From Catenovulum agarivorans YM01 (GTDB lineage: Bacteria; Pseudomonadota; Gammaproteobacteria; Enterobacterales; Alteromonadaceae), in contig NZ_JH767523.1 of assembly GCF_000281085.1 (NCBI RefSeq), forward strand, positions 128,517 through 192,516: a stretch of 64,000 nt of DNA. Reading direction: 5' to 3'. This document shows positions 1 to 7,910 of this stretch, one piece after another; the first letter of the stretch is position 1, and the number at the start of each line of letters is the position of its first letter. A program made the translations under genes and the position numbers. The notes beneath the pieces are model-generated. The model had not been told where the DNA came from. It did no database searches and was given only the letters and a program-made list of their open reading frames with translations.

Positions 1-2
1 GT

Positions 3-1160
3 GAGGGCATTGGGATCGATGGCTTTATTGAAAAACCAGTTAATCAGTCAACCTTGTTTGATATGCTGCAAACTTGTTTGAACTTAGATGTCAAACGCAG
101 TGAATTGATGGAAATGACTTGGTCGGGCGATGAGACCATAGATTTGTCGAATGTCAGCGTCTTGTTAGTTGAAGACAATAAACTCAACCGCCAAGTGGCC
201 GTTGGATTTTTGAAAGAAGCAAATGTCCAAATAGATATCGCTGAAAATGGCATTGAGGCAATTGATAAGGTCATGCGGAATAATTACGACCTTGTATTAA
301 TGGATATTCAAATGCCAGAAATGGACGGATTAACTGCCACGCGAGAAATCAGAAGTTTAGATAAATTCAAAAATTTACCTATCATTGCAATGACAGCTCA
401 CGCTATGGCGGGAGATTCGAAAAAGAGCCTTAACGCTGGTATGAATGACCATCTTACCAAACCTGTCGATCCAGACGAGCTTTATCGGGTCATATATAAG
501 TGGGTAGATAACGCTAAAGTTAAACCAGCTGCCGTTAGTGAAGAAACTACGCCCGAACTTTCTGAATTACAGTCGTTGAGTTTGTTAAATGTGACAAAAG
601 CGCTTAAGCAAATGCAAGGGAGAACAGCGCTTTATTTAGACTTAATTAAGACCTTTGTTGAAGAAAATAATACGACAGCACAAACACTTGAACATGCTAG
701 TTCAGCTGAAGATAGAGATGAGTTGTATTTAAAAGTTCACTCGTTGAAGTCAAATGCTGCGTATATTGGTGCAGACGATTTAGCAACGACCGCAGCACAA
801 CTCGAACAAGCAATTACCAATAAACAAGAGCATCAAATGTTATTGGTTAAAACCTGTAATAAATTAACCAATTTAATGCAGCAATTAACTCCATTTGTCG
901 AAAGTTTCTTTAAACAAGAGGTGGATTTAGGTTCTTTTACTCAAATTGAAGTTGACGAAATGTTGGAAAAAATTGCAGAGCTACTGCAAGAGTCAAATGC
1001 TCAGGTTGAAGATTTTATACCTAAATTACAGCAGTTGCAGTATCATGTCGAAAATAGAAACGTTATTACTGAACTTATTCAGTGTATAGACGATATAGAA
1101 TATGATGCCGCAATCGCTTTAATTGGGGAGCACCGACAAGCATTTGAGCTGTCAGCTTGA
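3..1160 (+). CDS. Hybrid sensor histidine kinase, C-terminal part (REC-REC-HPt), cut by window start
   Basis: The frame is open from the first bases, so the gene begins upstream. The first visible residues (GFIEKPV) match the conserved Lys-Pro end of a receiver domain. A complete second receiver follows (VLLVEDN acidic pocket, LMDIQMPEMDG with the phospho-Asp codon at 303-305, LTKPVDP). A histidine phosphotransfer domain comes next, with the motif VHSLKSNA (His codon at 738-740). This order is typical of the C-terminal half of a membrane hybrid kinase of the BarA/ArcB type that passes phosphate Asp-His-Asp. The input and kinase domains are outside the window, so neither signal nor target can be named. 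It lies 7 nt upstream of a REC-GGDEF gene, probably in the same transcript. Confidence 0.85.
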   Translation, partial: EGIGIDGFIEKPVNQSTLFDMLQTCLNLDVKRSELMEMTWSGDETIDLSNVSVLLVEDNKLNRQVAVGFLKEANVQIDIAENGIEAIDKVMRNNYDLVLMDIQMPEMDGLTATREIRSLDKFKNLPIIAMTAHAMAGDSKKSLNAGMNDHLTKPVDPDELYRVIYKWVDNAKVKPAAVSEETTPELSELQSLSLLNVTKALKQMQGRTALYLDLIKTFVEENNTTAQTLEHASSAEDRDELYLKVHSLKSNAAYIGADDLATTAAQLEQAITNKQEHQMLLVKTCNKLTNLMQQLTPFVESFFKQEVDLGSFTQIEVDEMLEKIAELLQESNAQVEDFIPKLQQLQYHVENRNVITELIQCIDDIEYDAAIALIGEHRQAFELSA

Positions 1161-1167
1161 TTTGGTT

Positions 1168-2115
1168 ATGAATAGAATAAAACAAGACTTTAGTATTTTA
1201 ATTGTTGATGATGATAAAACTAACCGCCGAATTTTAAAGGAGTTAGTTGAAGACGAAGCTAGGGTTTTGTTGGCAAAAAATGGGGCGCAAGCCATTGAAA
1301 AAGCGACTGACCTGTTACCTGATTTGATCATTCTAGACATTGTTATGCCAGATATGGATGGCTTTAAAGTTATTGAACAGCTAAAAAATAAACGGGAAAC
1401 CCAGCATATTCCGATTATTTTTGTAACTGGCAATACCTCAATGGAAGCGGAAGAAAAGGGGCTGCGTTTAGGGGCAGTGGATTATATATCTAAACCTTTT
1501 CACGCCGGTATAGTTCAAGCCCGAGTGCATACTCAATTGCAATCTTCAGCTCAACGTAAAATGTTGGATGAGCTGGCACGTTATGATTCACTTACCGGCA
1601 TACCGAACCGGCGATTTTTTGATGAAGTTATTGAGCGAGAGTGGCAAAATTGTGCGCAAGTACAGCAAGCTATTACGTTAGCAGTTATTGACGTTGATTT
1701 TTTTAAGAACTTTAATGACACCTATGGCCATTTGGCGGGCGATAAAACCTTAAGGGCTGTGGCGCAAGTGCTGCAAAGTCAAATGGTAAGGCCGCGTGAT
1801 TTTGTTGCACGTTTAGGTGGCGAAGAGTTTGTTGTTGTATTACCAGAGACTGATAATCGTACTGCCGAGGATATACTACATAAGTGTATTAACGCAGTAC
1901 GCGAGTTGGATATTAGTCATTCTTCATCCGATTGCGAAACTTGTGTCACCATCAGTATTGGCAGCTACACCGAACTGCCTGAGCAAAATTCAAATCCACT
2001 CGAAGCATTAGATATTGCGGATAAATGCCTATATTTTGCAAAAGACAGTGGACGAAATCAAATTCATAGTCAACAATTTAAGCAAGAACCGATTGCTGAT
2101 TTTCATATCGTTTAA
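1168..2115 (+). CDS. Response regulator with diguanylate cyclase output (REC-GGDEF)
   Basis: A 315-residue protein. The receiver domain (about residues 8-122) has DDD at 14-16, phospho-Asp 57 in LDIVMPDMDG and Lys 109 in SKP. The GGDEF domain (about 135-300) has the active-site sequence GGEEF at 217-221. RPRD at 208-211, five residues earlier, matches the inhibitory I-site RxxD. It should therefore make cyclic di-GMP from two GTP, under phosphorylation control and with product inhibition. I chose ATG 1168; a TTG at 1123 would overlap the previous gene and has no better ribosome site. No membrane segment is present. It sits between two phosphorelay proteins, which are its probable phosphodonors (inference). 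Confidence 0.9.
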   Translation: MNRIKQDFSILIVDDDKTNRRILKELVEDEARVLLAKNGAQAIEKATDLLPDLIILDIVMPDMDGFKVIEQLKNKRETQHIPIIFVTGNTSMEAEEKGLRLGAVDYISKPFHAGIVQARVHTQLQSSAQRKMLDELARYDSLTGIPNRRFFDEVIEREWQNCAQVQQAITLAVIDVDFFKNFNDTYGHLAGDKTLRAVAQVLQSQMVRPRDFVARLGGEEFVVVLPETDNRTAEDILHKCINAVRELDISHSSSDCETCVTISIGSYTELPEQNSNPLEALDIADKCLYFAKDSGRNQIHSQQFKQEPIADFHIV

Positions 2116-2165
2116 GTAAATTACTTGCTTATCTATCTGGTTATGAAAAGGAAAAGGTTGATCTA

Positions 2166-4007
2166 GTGGAATCTATTCTGATTGTTGATGACGAAAAACT
2201 TAACCTAAAGACGTTAAGTGCTTTATTAAAGCGCGAATATGTCGCTATTTTAGCGAAAAATGGTGAGCAGGCGTTAAGTAAAGCAGAAAAGTTTCAACCT
2301 GACTTAATTTTGTTAGATATTTTAATGCCAGGTATGGACGGCTTTGAAGTGCTAAGAAGACTCAAAAGCAATCCTGATACCAGTGACATTCCGGTAATTA
2401 TTCTTACTGGTACTACGGCTATTGAGAAAGAAGAACTCGGACTTAACCTCGGCGCTTGTGATTACGTGCACAAGCCTTTTAATTCGGCTATTTTAAAAGC
2501 GCGTATCCGTACTCACATATCACTGCAGAAGCAGAAACGTAACTTAAACAATTTGACCGAGCAGCTAAAGCGAGCAAATGACGCGAAGAGCCGCTTTGTT
2601 GCCAATATGAGCCATGAAATACGCACGCCCCTTACCTCAGTGTTAGGATTTGCTGAAGCGCTAAAAAATGGTGAGATTAGCCAAGCAGAAGTAGACACCG
2701 TCATTCATCATATTGACAGAAATGGCCGCCACTTATTAAGTCTGATAAACGATATCTTGGATTTTTCTAAAATTGAAGCAGATCAACTTGAATTAATGCC
2801 TGCTAGGGTCGAGTTATTTGAGTTAATTGAAGACATAGAAACGCTAGTGTTGGGCATGCCAAAAAATCAACAGGTCGAATTTAAGCTTGAGTGTGAATTT
2901 CCATTACCTCGGCTGATATGGATTGATCTAATTCGGGTACGCCAAATATTGGTAAATTTGTTATCGAATGCATTCAAGTTTACCAAAGAGGGTAGTGTAA
3001 CTTTAAATATTAATTACGATGCCCCTCAGCGCATTTTAAAGTTTCACGTGATCGACACTGGTATTGGTATAGAACAAGACAGTAAAGACAAATTATTTCA
3101 ACCTTTTGCGCAGGCTGACTCTAAGGTGCAGCATCAATTTGGTGGTACTGGTTTGGGATTAAATATTAGTGCCTATTTAGCCGAGAAAATGGCAGGGAAT
3201 TTATCATTAACCAGCGAATACAACAAAGGTAGTACATTTACTTTTGAAATGAATTTGATTGAATTAGACGACAACGACCTACTATTAGAACAACCTAGCT
3301 TGCTTTCATCTGTCGATAAATCGAGTGTCTCTAATTCTTTAACTGGCAGTGTATTAGTTGCCGAAGATAATCCATCTATTCAAAAACTTGTTGAGGTGCT
3401 GTTAAATCACCTAGGCATAACTGTGACTTTGGTCGATAACGGCGAACAGGCGATTGAAAAAATTATCGAACAACAATTTGACGCTGTGTTAATGGATGTT
3501 CAAATGCCGGTAATGTCTGGTACCGAAACTGTCGCTATGATACGTCAGTTGGGTTATACCGATTTACCGGTAATCGCTTTATCTGCGCATGTTGTTCGCG
3601 GAGAGATCGACAAATTTTATCAAGCTGGATTTGATGATTTTGTAGCAAAACCAGTTGAGCGAAAGCATTTGTTGTCAGTATTACTGAAACATTTGACCGC
3701 GCATCAAGCGATTGAAATTAATAAATTAGATATTACTTTGCCTAGTAATGTTGAAGATCAGTTAACGAGTGAGTTTGTAAAAGGTTTACCTGAACTTGCC
3801 AGCGCATTAGATAAGGCTTCAAAACAACAAGATTTACAAGCGTTAGGGAAAATAACCCATAATTTGAAAGGCTCAGCCAATACTTTTAACTTTGTCGATA
3901 TCGGCGAGTTAGCGAGTAAAATTGAGCAATCTGCTATACAAGGCCAAAGTTGGCAAAGTATAGCAGCTGATGTAGAAAAGCTTATCCAGTTAACTAGCCG
4001 TGCCTAA
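2166..4007 (+). CDS. Soluble hybrid histidine kinase (REC-HisKA-HATPase-REC-HPt)
   Basis: A 613-residue protein with no membrane segment. Domains in order: receiver 1 (Asp 51 in LDILMPGMDG, Lys 103), a short coiled linker, HisKA with His 150 in MSHEIRTPL, HATPase with N-box around 264-268, DTGIG at 297-301 and the GGTGLGL lid, receiver 2 (Asp 444 in LMDVQMP), and an HPt domain with His 565 in THNLKGS. The GTG start at 2166 follows an AAGG about 8 nt upstream. An N-terminal receiver means this kinase is itself controlled by another kinase, plausibly the one truncated at the window start. The 3' end overlaps the convergent tolC by 18 bp. Confidence 0.9.
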   Translation: MESILIVDDEKLNLKTLSALLKREYVAILAKNGEQALSKAEKFQPDLILLDILMPGMDGFEVLRRLKSNPDTSDIPVIILTGTTAIEKEELGLNLGACDYVHKPFNSAILKARIRTHISLQKQKRNLNNLTEQLKRANDAKSRFVANMSHEIRTPLTSVLGFAEALKNGEISQAEVDTVIHHIDRNGRHLLSLINDILDFSKIEADQLELMPARVELFELIEDIETLVLGMPKNQQVEFKLECEFPLPRLIWIDLIRVRQILVNLLSNAFKFTKEGSVTLNINYDAPQRILKFHVIDTGIGIEQDSKDKLFQPFAQADSKVQHQFGGTGLGLNISAYLAEKMAGNLSLTSEYNKGSTFTFEMNLIELDDNDLLLEQPSLLSSVDKSSVSNSLTGSVLVAEDNPSIQKLVEVLLNHLGITVTLVDNGEQAIEKIIEQQFDAVLMDVQMPVMSGTETVAMIRQLGYTDLPVIALSAHVVRGEIDKFYQAGFDDFVAKPVERKHLLSVLLKHLTAHQAIEINKLDITLPSNVEDQLTSEFVKGLPELASALDKASKQQDLQALGKITHNLKGSANTFNFVDIGELASKIEQSAIQGQSWQSIAADVEKLIQLTSRA

Positions 4008-5279
4008 ACGACTAATCGCTCGAATATCTTCAGCAGACAAGTTACCCGCCGCACTTTTTAATCCGACAATCGCTTTAATATATTGGTAACGAGCACTGGC
4101 TAAGTTTCGTTTAGCATCGTAAACCACTTTAGTACTATTGAGCACATCAACTATAGTACGTGTTCCTACATTAAACCCAGCTTTAGTCGCATTTAATGCA
4201 CTTTCAGCTGAAACAACAGATTGTTTTAATGCTTTTATCCGCGCAAGTGTCGCTTTTACATCGTTATAGGCACTACGTACTTGTTTTATAACACTGCGTT
4301 GAGTTTGTTCAAGTGCTTGGCTAGCCGAGACGTATTGATGCCTTGCCTGACGACTCTGAGCAGTGGTGGCTCCACCAGAGTATATAGGTACAGTGACCGA
4401 AACTGTCCATGTTATGCCAGTTTCATCACCTTGGTGAGTCGGGCTGTCAATATCTGTCCAACCATACCCTGCGTCTAAGTTGGCTTCAGGTAAATGATCC
4501 GAAGATGCGATGTCGATATCTTTTTTAGCGATTGCAACAGCAATTTTTTGTCCCAATAAACTTGGGTTGTTTGCTGCTGCAATATTTAACCAATCGTCGA
4601 CATTTGTTGGGGTTAGCTCTGGCGGCGTAAAGTTCTCGGTATTGAGTGGGTCAACCGTTTGATAATACTGTCCAGTAATTTCACGTAACGCTTCTTTGGC
4701 GAGTTCTATTGCGTTAGTCGCTGATATTTCTTGAGCGACAGCTGCGTCAAACTGTGCTTGTGCTTCGTGTAAATTGGTAATCGCAGAGATACCAACTTTT
4801 AGTTGCTGTTTGGTTTTTTCTAGCTCACGCTCTATCGCTTGTTTTTCTGCTTGCACAAAGGTTAGGGTGTCTTGCGCTTGTAATAGATCTAAATAGGCAG
4901 AAACCACTCTATTGGTTAAGTCAAACTCTGCTAAGGTTAAAGTAAATTGCCCTTGCTGAATTTGTTGTTCACTTTTTGATAAATTTAACCAGTTAGAATG
5001 TTTATACAAAGATTGGCGTAAATTTATCCCTGCTCTTTGTGTTGTTGTATCAGATACATTATTTTGATCGTGCACTAAACTTGCATTTAATTGTGGTAGT
5101 AAACTCGAGCGAGCTAACGGATTGGCTTGTTTAAGTGCCATAAAATTCGCTTGTGCTTGGCGTATGCTCGGGTCTTGTTCTAACGCGGTTTGATAAATTT
5201 CAGTTATTGAGTTAGCAGAGGCTAGTGGTGTCAATAAAATAGTGACTAAACTCGTAAATATGGTGTTGCGCAATCGCAT
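3990..5279 (-). CDS. tolC: TolC-family outer membrane channel protein
   Basis: A 429-residue protein with a clear signal peptide (MRLRNTIFTSLVTILLTPLASA) and two OEP repeats typical of TolC: the first begins near ITEIYQTALEQDP, the second near WLNIAAANNPSL. It forms the trimeric outer-membrane exit duct used by type I secretion and by RND or MFS efflux pumps. It is divergent from nudF, the same arrangement as tolC/nudF in E. coli, which supports true TolC rather than a generic OEP. A second, lipoprotein-type channel (14425-15846) belongs to the efflux operon. The C-terminus is shorter than the E. coli protein's long tail. Confidence 0.9.
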   Translation of the reverse strand: MRLRNTIFTSLVTILLTPLASANSITEIYQTALEQDPSIRQAQANFMALKQANPLARSSLLPQLNASLVHDQNNVSDTTTQRAGINLRQSLYKHSNWLNLSKSEQQIQQGQFTLTLAEFDLTNRVVSAYLDLLQAQDTLTFVQAEKQAIERELEKTKQQLKVGISAITNLHEAQAQFDAAVAQEISATNAIELAKEALREITGQYYQTVDPLNTENFTPPELTPTNVDDWLNIAAANNPSLLGQKIAVAIAKKDIDIASSDHLPEANLDAGYGWTDIDSPTHQGDETGITWTVSVTVPIYSGGATTAQSRQARHQYVSASQALEQTQRSVIKQVRSAYNDVKATLARIKALKQSVVSAESALNATKAGFNVGTRTIVDVLNSTKVVYDAKRNLASARYQYIKAIVGLKSAAGNLSAEDIRAISRLGTAS

Positions 5280-5421
5280 GTTTTTTCCCTGTTTAACTGT
5301 GTGTATTAGCTATATTATTTTGGCTATGTCAAAATGCGTATTTATAAACTGGTTTTGAGACCAAGCTATTATGCCTTGGTTCCAACTAATTGTTAAAGTG
5401 TAATTTAGTTAAAGGTTGTAG

Positions 5422-6063
5422 ATGCGCAAATTAATGGATGACTTTCCTTATAGTTTAAAAAAACACGACGTTGAGGTTGTCAGTAAAAAAAGTTTGTTTT
5501 CGCGATTTTTTACTGTATCTCTAGTGTCATTTAAACATAAATTATTTGCCGGTGGCTGGTCTGACACTGTTGAACGGGAAATATTCGAACGTGGTGATGC
5601 GGTAGTGGTTTTACCATATGATCCTGTGCTCGACAAAATTGTTATGGTGGAGCAAATTCGTGTTGGATGCATGGAAAATGCCCAGCACCCTTGGGCTTTC
5701 GAGTTAGTTGGTGGCATGATAGAGCAGGGGCAAAGTATTGAAAGCGTTGCGCTGCGTGAAACTGAAGAAGAAACAGGCTTAGTCGCAACCGATTTAATTG
5801 CGATGCAAAGTTATTTATCAAGTTGTGGTGGCACCAGCGAACGTATATTTTTATACGTAGCCAAGGTGGATTCTACTCAGTGCGGTGATATTTGTGGCTT
5901 AGACTATGAACACGAAGATATTAAAGTGCACCAGTTTGATTGTGAACAGGTATTTCATTGGTTAGAAAATGGCAAAATCGACGCTGCAGCTGTCGTTATT
6001 GCCCTACAATGGTTTAAACTAAATAAACAGCATGTTTTAAATAAATGGGCGCAGATTAGTTAA
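5422..6063 (+). CDS. nudF: ADP-ribose pyrophosphatase, Nudix family
   Basis: A 213-residue protein that would hydrolyse ADP-ribose to AMP and ribose-5-phosphate. The Nudix box reads GGMIEQGQSIESVALRETEE followed by ETGL; the catalytic RExxEE part is intact. The first glutamate of the GX5E element is replaced by Gln (codon CAA), while E. coli NudF has Glu there. Residues upstream (VVLPYDP, VEQIRVG, PWAFELVGG) match NudF. It is the first gene of nudF-yqiB-cpdA-yqiA-parE; its TAA overlaps the next ATG (TAATG), so translation is probably coupled. Confidence 0.92.
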   Translation: MRKLMDDFPYSLKKHDVEVVSKKSLFSRFFTVSLVSFKHKLFAGGWSDTVEREIFERGDAVVVLPYDPVLDKIVMVEQIRVGCMENAQHPWAFELVGGMIEQGQSIESVALRETEEETGLVATDLIAMQSYLSSCGGTSERIFLYVAKVDSTQCGDICGLDYEHEDIKVHQFDCEQVFHWLENGKIDAAAVVIALQWFKLNKQHVLNKWAQIS

Positions 6064-6503
6064 TGAATGCACGAAGAAAAAAATACGTACCAGACATAGC
6101 GGAACTTAACCGTGTTTGTGAGCATAATTTTATGCTGTTGGCGCGTATGGTAAATTCGTGGGAGCAGGCTGCTGTAAGCCAATTTGAAACCAGTCCGTTT
6201 GCAGTCTTTCAGATAAAAGTAACTGAAACGAGTAAATTTACCACGCATGTTGAAATGCGTCAGTTGTCGGCGAGTATGCCGGATTTAATGCAGCCCAAGG
6301 TACTCATTCGTGTATACCATGATGCGAAAATGGCCGAAGTTATTTCTAGCCAAAATGCATCGCGTATTCAACCTAGTTATTTGTACCCAAATCCACAAAT
6401 GCATCAACCAGACGAAAAAATGCAAATAAACCAGTTTTTAAATGAGTGGTTAAAGTATTGCCTGCAATGTGGTTTAGCCATGCATAAACAGGTGTTTGGA
6501 TAA
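6063..6503 (+). CDS. yqiB: DUF1249 family protein (YqiB)
   Basis: A 146-residue cytoplasmic protein of the DUF1249/YqiB family, recognised from its N-terminal pattern (KKYVPDIAELNRVCEHNF), the central VRVYHDAKMAEV-type stretch and its place between nudF and cpdA, as in E. coli. The function is not established. The start overlaps the nudF stop codon and the stop is followed directly by the cpdA ATG, so the three genes are tightly linked. Confidence 0.88.
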   Translation: MNARRKKYVPDIAELNRVCEHNFMLLARMVNSWEQAAVSQFETSPFAVFQIKVTETSKFTTHVEMRQLSASMPDLMQPKVLIRVYHDAKMAEVISSQNASRIQPSYLYPNPQMHQPDEKMQINQFLNEWLKYCLQCGLAMHKQVFG

Positions 6504-7283
6504 ATGCCGACCACTTTATTGCAAATTACCGATTGCCATTTAAAAGTAGATAAAGGCACGCTATTTCACGATATCAATCCATATCAACGACTAGCTAAAT
6601 GTTTGGACTATGCCTACCAGAAACAAGCGAACTCTGCAAATAACGTCGGCGCGATTCTATTAACCGGTGATCTGGTTCAAGACGAAGTGGCTAGCAGCTA
6701 CCAGCAGCTTGTTGAATTGGTTAATCAGTATCAATGGCAAGTGCCGATTTGTTTAGTACCGGGTAATCATGATGTGCCAGAGTTATTTACAGAGGCCAAA
6801 CAAGCGATTGGCGCGCACAACCAGCCTTTACTAAAGATCGCTAATTGGCAAATTGTTTTGTTTGATAGTTATGCCGCTGACGGAAAAGGCGCAGGCAAGG
6901 TAGATGAAGTGCAAGTCGATAACATCTACCAGCTACTTAAAACTCACCAAGCAGATTATTTACTTGCTGTGCTACACCATCATTTAACACCTTATGGTGG
7001 TTTTATCGATAAATACCCCTTGCAAGATTCGCAATATTTTTATAACTGGTTAGACGAACAGGCAAAAAGCAAACAGAATAAACTAAAAGCCATTGTCCAC
7101 GGCCATGTGCACTCAACTGATTGTAAATATTTAGCGATAACACCAGTATTTGCTGGCATTGCCAGTTGTTTGCAGTTTGTTCATGCAACTGAAGCGCTCA
7201 ACACTAAAGAGTTTGGTTTGTCACAAATACAATTATTTGAAGATGGTCGTGTGACTAGTACTGCTATTTATTTAAACGACTAA
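6504..7283 (+). CDS. cpdA: 3',5'-cyclic AMP phosphodiesterase
   Basis: A 259-residue calcineurin-like metallophosphoesterase. The binuclear-metal motifs are all visible in order: ITDCHL (Asp, His), LTGDLVQD (Asp), PGNHD (Asn, His), VLHHH (His) and VHGHVH (two His). The family hydrolyses cAMP to AMP and so tunes CRP signalling. The start codon directly abuts the yqiB stop. The length matches CpdA proteins (about 270 residues). Confidence 0.92.
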   Translation: MPTTLLQITDCHLKVDKGTLFHDINPYQRLAKCLDYAYQKQANSANNVGAILLTGDLVQDEVASSYQQLVELVNQYQWQVPICLVPGNHDVPELFTEAKQAIGAHNQPLLKIANWQIVLFDSYAADGKGAGKVDEVQVDNIYQLLKTHQADYLLAVLHHHLTPYGGFIDKYPLQDSQYFYNWLDEQAKSKQNKLKAIVHGHVHSTDCKYLAITPVFAGIASCLQFVHATEALNTKEFGLSQIQLFEDGRVTSTAIYLND

Positions 7284-7310
7284 ATTTATGATTGGCACTA
7301 AATAATATCA

Positions 7311-7895
7311 ATGAAAAAAATAATTTATCTTCACGGCTTTTTAAGTTCACCCTTATCACTCAAAGCACAACTAACTATAGAGTATTGCCAACAGCATTAT
7401 GCCGATTCTATTCAAATTGTTGCGCCGCAACTAGCTAATTATCCAGAGCAAGTCGCCGAACAATTGGCTGAGTTGTTTGAAGATAAACAGAATATTCTAG
7501 GTTTTATTGGTAGCTCATTAGGTGGATATTTAGCAACTTATTGCGCTAAACAAACTGGCTTACCTGCGGTAGTTATCAACCCAGCTGCTTACCCTTATGA
7601 TTTATTGGCTAATTATCTAGGTGAGCATCAGCATCCGTATAGCAAAGAATTTTTTACCATAGACGACAGTTTTAATTTGTCTTTACGCCAATTTGACGTT
7701 ACAAAGCAAGAGTTGCAAGCTTTAAAAATTTCAGTATGGTTACAAACTGAAGATGAAACTTTAAACTATCAAGAAGCACAAGATAAATACCAGTATAATG
7801 AGTTAAACATTCAAGCTGGCGGTTCACATGCTTTTGATGACTATATCGAGCATTTGCCAGCCATGTTGCAATATCTGTTTAATTCACAAGCTTAA
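7311..7895 (+). CDS. yqiA: YqiA-family esterase (alpha/beta hydrolase)
   Basis: A 194-residue single-domain alpha/beta hydrolase. It shows the N-terminal LHGFLSSP oxyanion region, the nucleophile elbow GSSLGG, a candidate acid in QTEDET and the catalytic His in GGSHAF. YqiA in E. coli is an esterase acting on acyl-CoA and short esters; the physiological substrate is unknown. It lies 15 nt upstream of parE, as in E. coli. Confidence 0.88.
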   Translation: MKKIIYLHGFLSSPLSLKAQLTIEYCQQHYADSIQIVAPQLANYPEQVAEQLAELFEDKQNILGFIGSSLGGYLATYCAKQTGLPAVVINPAAYPYDLLANYLGEHQHPYSKEFFTIDDSFNLSLRQFDVTKQELQALKISVWLQTEDETLNYQEAQDKYQYNELNIQAGGSHAFDDYIEHLPAMLQYLFNSQA

Positions 7896-7910
7896 TTAGA
7901 AGAAGATTAT

